DNA of 64,000 nt from Candidatus Melainabacteria bacterium (GTDB taxonomy: Bacteria; Cyanobacteriota; Vampirovibrionia; Obscuribacterales; Obscuribacteraceae), in contig RXJR01000024.1 of assembly GCA_003963305.1 (NCBI GenBank), positions 186,001 through 250,000 of the forward strand. Direction: 5' to 3'. The translations under genes were made by a program, and so were the position numbers. Below are positions 62,728-64,000 of the stretch, piece by piece. Every line of letters begins with the position of its first letter. Within the stretch, counting starts at the first letter, position 1. Under the pieces are notes generated by a model. It saw only the letters and a program-made list of their open reading frames with translations, did not search any database and was not told the origin of the DNA.

Positions 62728-63609
62728 CTAGATACGCGCCTCGTCTCTGTCCAATTTCTCTTTAAACGCCTTAAGCGTTCGAACTATTTTCTTGTCGATC
62801 GTATCTATACTCTTGGGGTCCATTTTTAGACATGAAATCAAATCTTCTCGTTTATATCCTTCGACATACTTCAAAACGAAGCAGGTGCGATGGATTTGCT
62901 CAGGTAGCTCAGCCAGAATCTGATCTATAAGATCGTTAATCATCGCTTTCGCGGCCGGGTCATTCCCTTCAGAGTTACCGGACATCGTATATTCCATGCC
63001 GAAAACGTCGTCGGCTGTACGCCCGTCCTCAGCATCAAACATTGAATCAAGGGAAGTCGTGCGCCACTGATTCGATGTCGACGATTCCTCGCTAAAGGTT
63101 TTGCCCAAACCGTACTGCTTTCGGGTCATCGATTCGCCGTCATAATTGGCATCATGGGCAGCCACACCAATTTCTACGGTTTGTTCAGTCGATTTCTTCT
63201 CGTCACGCTTCTTCAGCTGAACCTTATGATAGCGCTCCAGATTCTGCGCGATTGCTTTGTTACAGGCGCCGAGGCAATAGGGAGCCAGCTTCGCTTCCGG
63301 ATGAGACGGGTCGAAATGCTTGGTGACCAGAACAAGGGCGTTCTGGAGAATGTCTTCCACGTCTTCGTCAGTCGCAAGACGCGCCCGCGAGCGGATGTAA
63401 CGCATCATCCGCTGAGGGGTAAAGTCCATTTGACCCCGCAAAAAGCTTCGACTTTCCTTGTCGTTCATATCGCCGCTGGCCGTGCCGTCGGCCTGATCTC
63501 CGTGCTGTCCAGAAAGAACTATATCTGATTCTTGCGTGAATCTTGCGAATCCGAGACCCATTGGCTTCCCGGACCCCGTATCTATACCCGCCAGAGCTTT
63601 TTCAGACAC
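62728..63609 (-). CDS. Sigma-70-family (ECF-like) protein
   Basis: 293 aa from a GTG with AGGGAAC just upstream. Region 2-like sequence at about 53-115 (MMRYIRSRARLATDEDVEDILQNALVLVTKHF..CNKAIAQNLERYHK). A ~100-residue linker rich in Lys/Glu/Ser follows, then a region 4-like part at about 235-285 (LPEQIHRTCFVLKYVEGYKREDLISCLKMDPKSIDTIDKKI), which would bind the -35 element. The linker is far longer than in ordinary ECF sigmas. It probably directs RNA polymerase to a small regulon that includes the co-transcribed downstream gene. Divergent from the gene at 63840. Confidence 0.82.
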   Translation of the reverse strand: MSEKALAGIDTGSGKPMGLGFARFTQESDIVLSGQHGDQADGTASGDMNDKESRSFLRGQMDFTPQRMMRYIRSRARLATDEDVEDILQNALVLVTKHFDPSHPEAKLAPYCLGACNKAIAQNLERYHKVQLKKRDEKKSTEQTVEIGVAAHDANYDGESMTRKQYGLGKTFSEESSTSNQWRTTSLDSMFDAEDGRTADDVFGMEYTMSGNSEGNDPAAKAMINDLIDQILAELPEQIHRTCFVLKYVEGYKREDLISCLKMDPKSIDTIDKKIVRTLKAFKEKLDRDEARI

Positions 63610-63839
63610 GTTCCCTAAAAGTCTGCATAGATGTTACCAAATTAATGCTTATCTTTCGCCGATACCGTCCTGCTGGCGACAGCTTCACGAATTAGTCACA
63701 TCGCGAAAAAGTGGTTGCTGTAGAATAAATCGGCTCGCAAAGCGCCTCCTCGCGCTTTTCCTTTCAATTTGCTTGCAAAAAGTACATTAAAGGGCTACCT
63801 GGCAGTCGTTTCGAAGCCTCGGATATACTGAACCCGCTC

Positions 63840-64000
63840 ATGAATCGACATTTACTAGCCGCGCTCGGCATCCTGACAATCAGCAATTCTCCGGCATTCA
63901 GCAAAGATGCCGATAAGTTTTTGCAGGATGGTACTGATAAATATGTAATCGGGGCCGGAATGCCAGCCTCGCCTGCACCAGTGGCGCCAAGCAGCAGCCA
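63840..64000 (+). CDS. Exported protein, N-terminal part only
   Basis: The frame opens at ATG 63840 and runs off the window end after about 53 codons. MNRHLLAALGILTISNSPAFS is a short signal peptide, followed by KDADKFLQDGTDKYVIGAG and a Pro/Ala/Ser-rich stretch. There is no strong ribosome site. Function cannot be judged from this fragment. Confidence 0.55.
   Translation, partial: MNRHLLAALGILTISNSPAFSKDADKFLQDGTDKYVIGAGMPASPAPVAPSSS

Overview
This 64 kb window is bacterial chromosomal DNA of moderate GC (about 50%), densely coding, with no rRNA or tRNA genes, no CRISPR array and no integrase or transposase that I could recognise. The content is that of a Gram-negative-type or diderm-like envelope biosynthesis region: membrane GT-C glycosyltransferases, GT4/GT2 transferases, a full dTDP-rhamnose pathway, a UbiA-type polyprenyl-phosphate pentosyltransferase-like protein, sulfate activation enzymes and a thioester alpha-2-macroglobulin. 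My best guess for the organism is a non-photosynthetic relative of Cyanobacteria (Melainabacteria/Vampirovibrionia, perhaps Obscuribacterales). That rests on the style of the proteins (DUF4388 proteins, EF-hand proteins, Ser/Thr kinases next to secreted TPR proteins), not on a marker gene, and I hold it loosely.

Layout. 1-3.5 kb: the 3' part of a eukaryote-like transketolase with its terminator, then an HD-like protein of unknown role. 3.5-8.4 kb: a decaprenyl-phosphate phosphoribosyltransferase-like UbiA protein, two small exported/membrane proteins, a His-rich repeat protein, and a conspicuously GC-rich M28 peptidase cassette with its own strong terminator. 8.5-17.1 kb (minus): a four-gene operon of a GT4 and three large GT-C membrane glycosyltransferases. 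17.3-21.8 kb (plus): GT4, epimerase, polyprenyl-phosphate GT2, second SDR. 21.8-33.4 kb (minus): cysD-cysNC-FAD protein-secreted protein-DUF4915 protein-GT4-alpha-2-macroglobulin, mostly with overlapping starts and stops. 33.6-42.5 kb: another GT-C protein (minus), an SGNH-like protein, then a three-gene plus-strand operon (DUF4388 + degenerate GGDEF; four-repeat MshEN-like protein; GT-C). 42.5-46.2 kb: a tandem repeat, an EF-hand protein, an otherwise easily missed 51-aa membrane protein, and a WbbL-like GT2. 46.3-54.3 kb: a five-copy repeated motif, an AAA/DUF4143 ATPase, an initiating sugar-phosphate transferase, rmlA, rmlB, rmlD, rmlC and a GT4. 54.5-56.6 kb: secreted TPR-type protein and a membrane Ser/Thr kinase. 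56.7-59.05 kb: hipBA, in which HipA is fused to a TPR domain, with four evenly arranged TGTA-N6-TACA operators. 59.1-64 kb: ACT-malic enzyme, hypotheticals, an NTF2-like exported protein, a sigma-70-like regulator with a partner gene, and the start of an exported protein.

How it fits together. Most of the window appears to build and export a cell-surface glycan. Rml enzymes make dTDP-rhamnose; the sugar-phosphate transferase primes a lipid carrier; GT4/GT2 enzymes extend it on the cytoplasmic side; the ArnC/DPM-like GT2 and UbiA-like enzyme make polyprenyl-phosphate sugars that the GT-C enzymes could use on the outer face; APS kinase/ATP sulfurylase could supply PAPS for sulfation. The less ordinary items are the HipA-TPR fusion with its operator array, the repeated motif upstream of the ATPase, a shared C-terminal extension on three GT4 proteins, and the PATAN/MshEN/GT-C operon.
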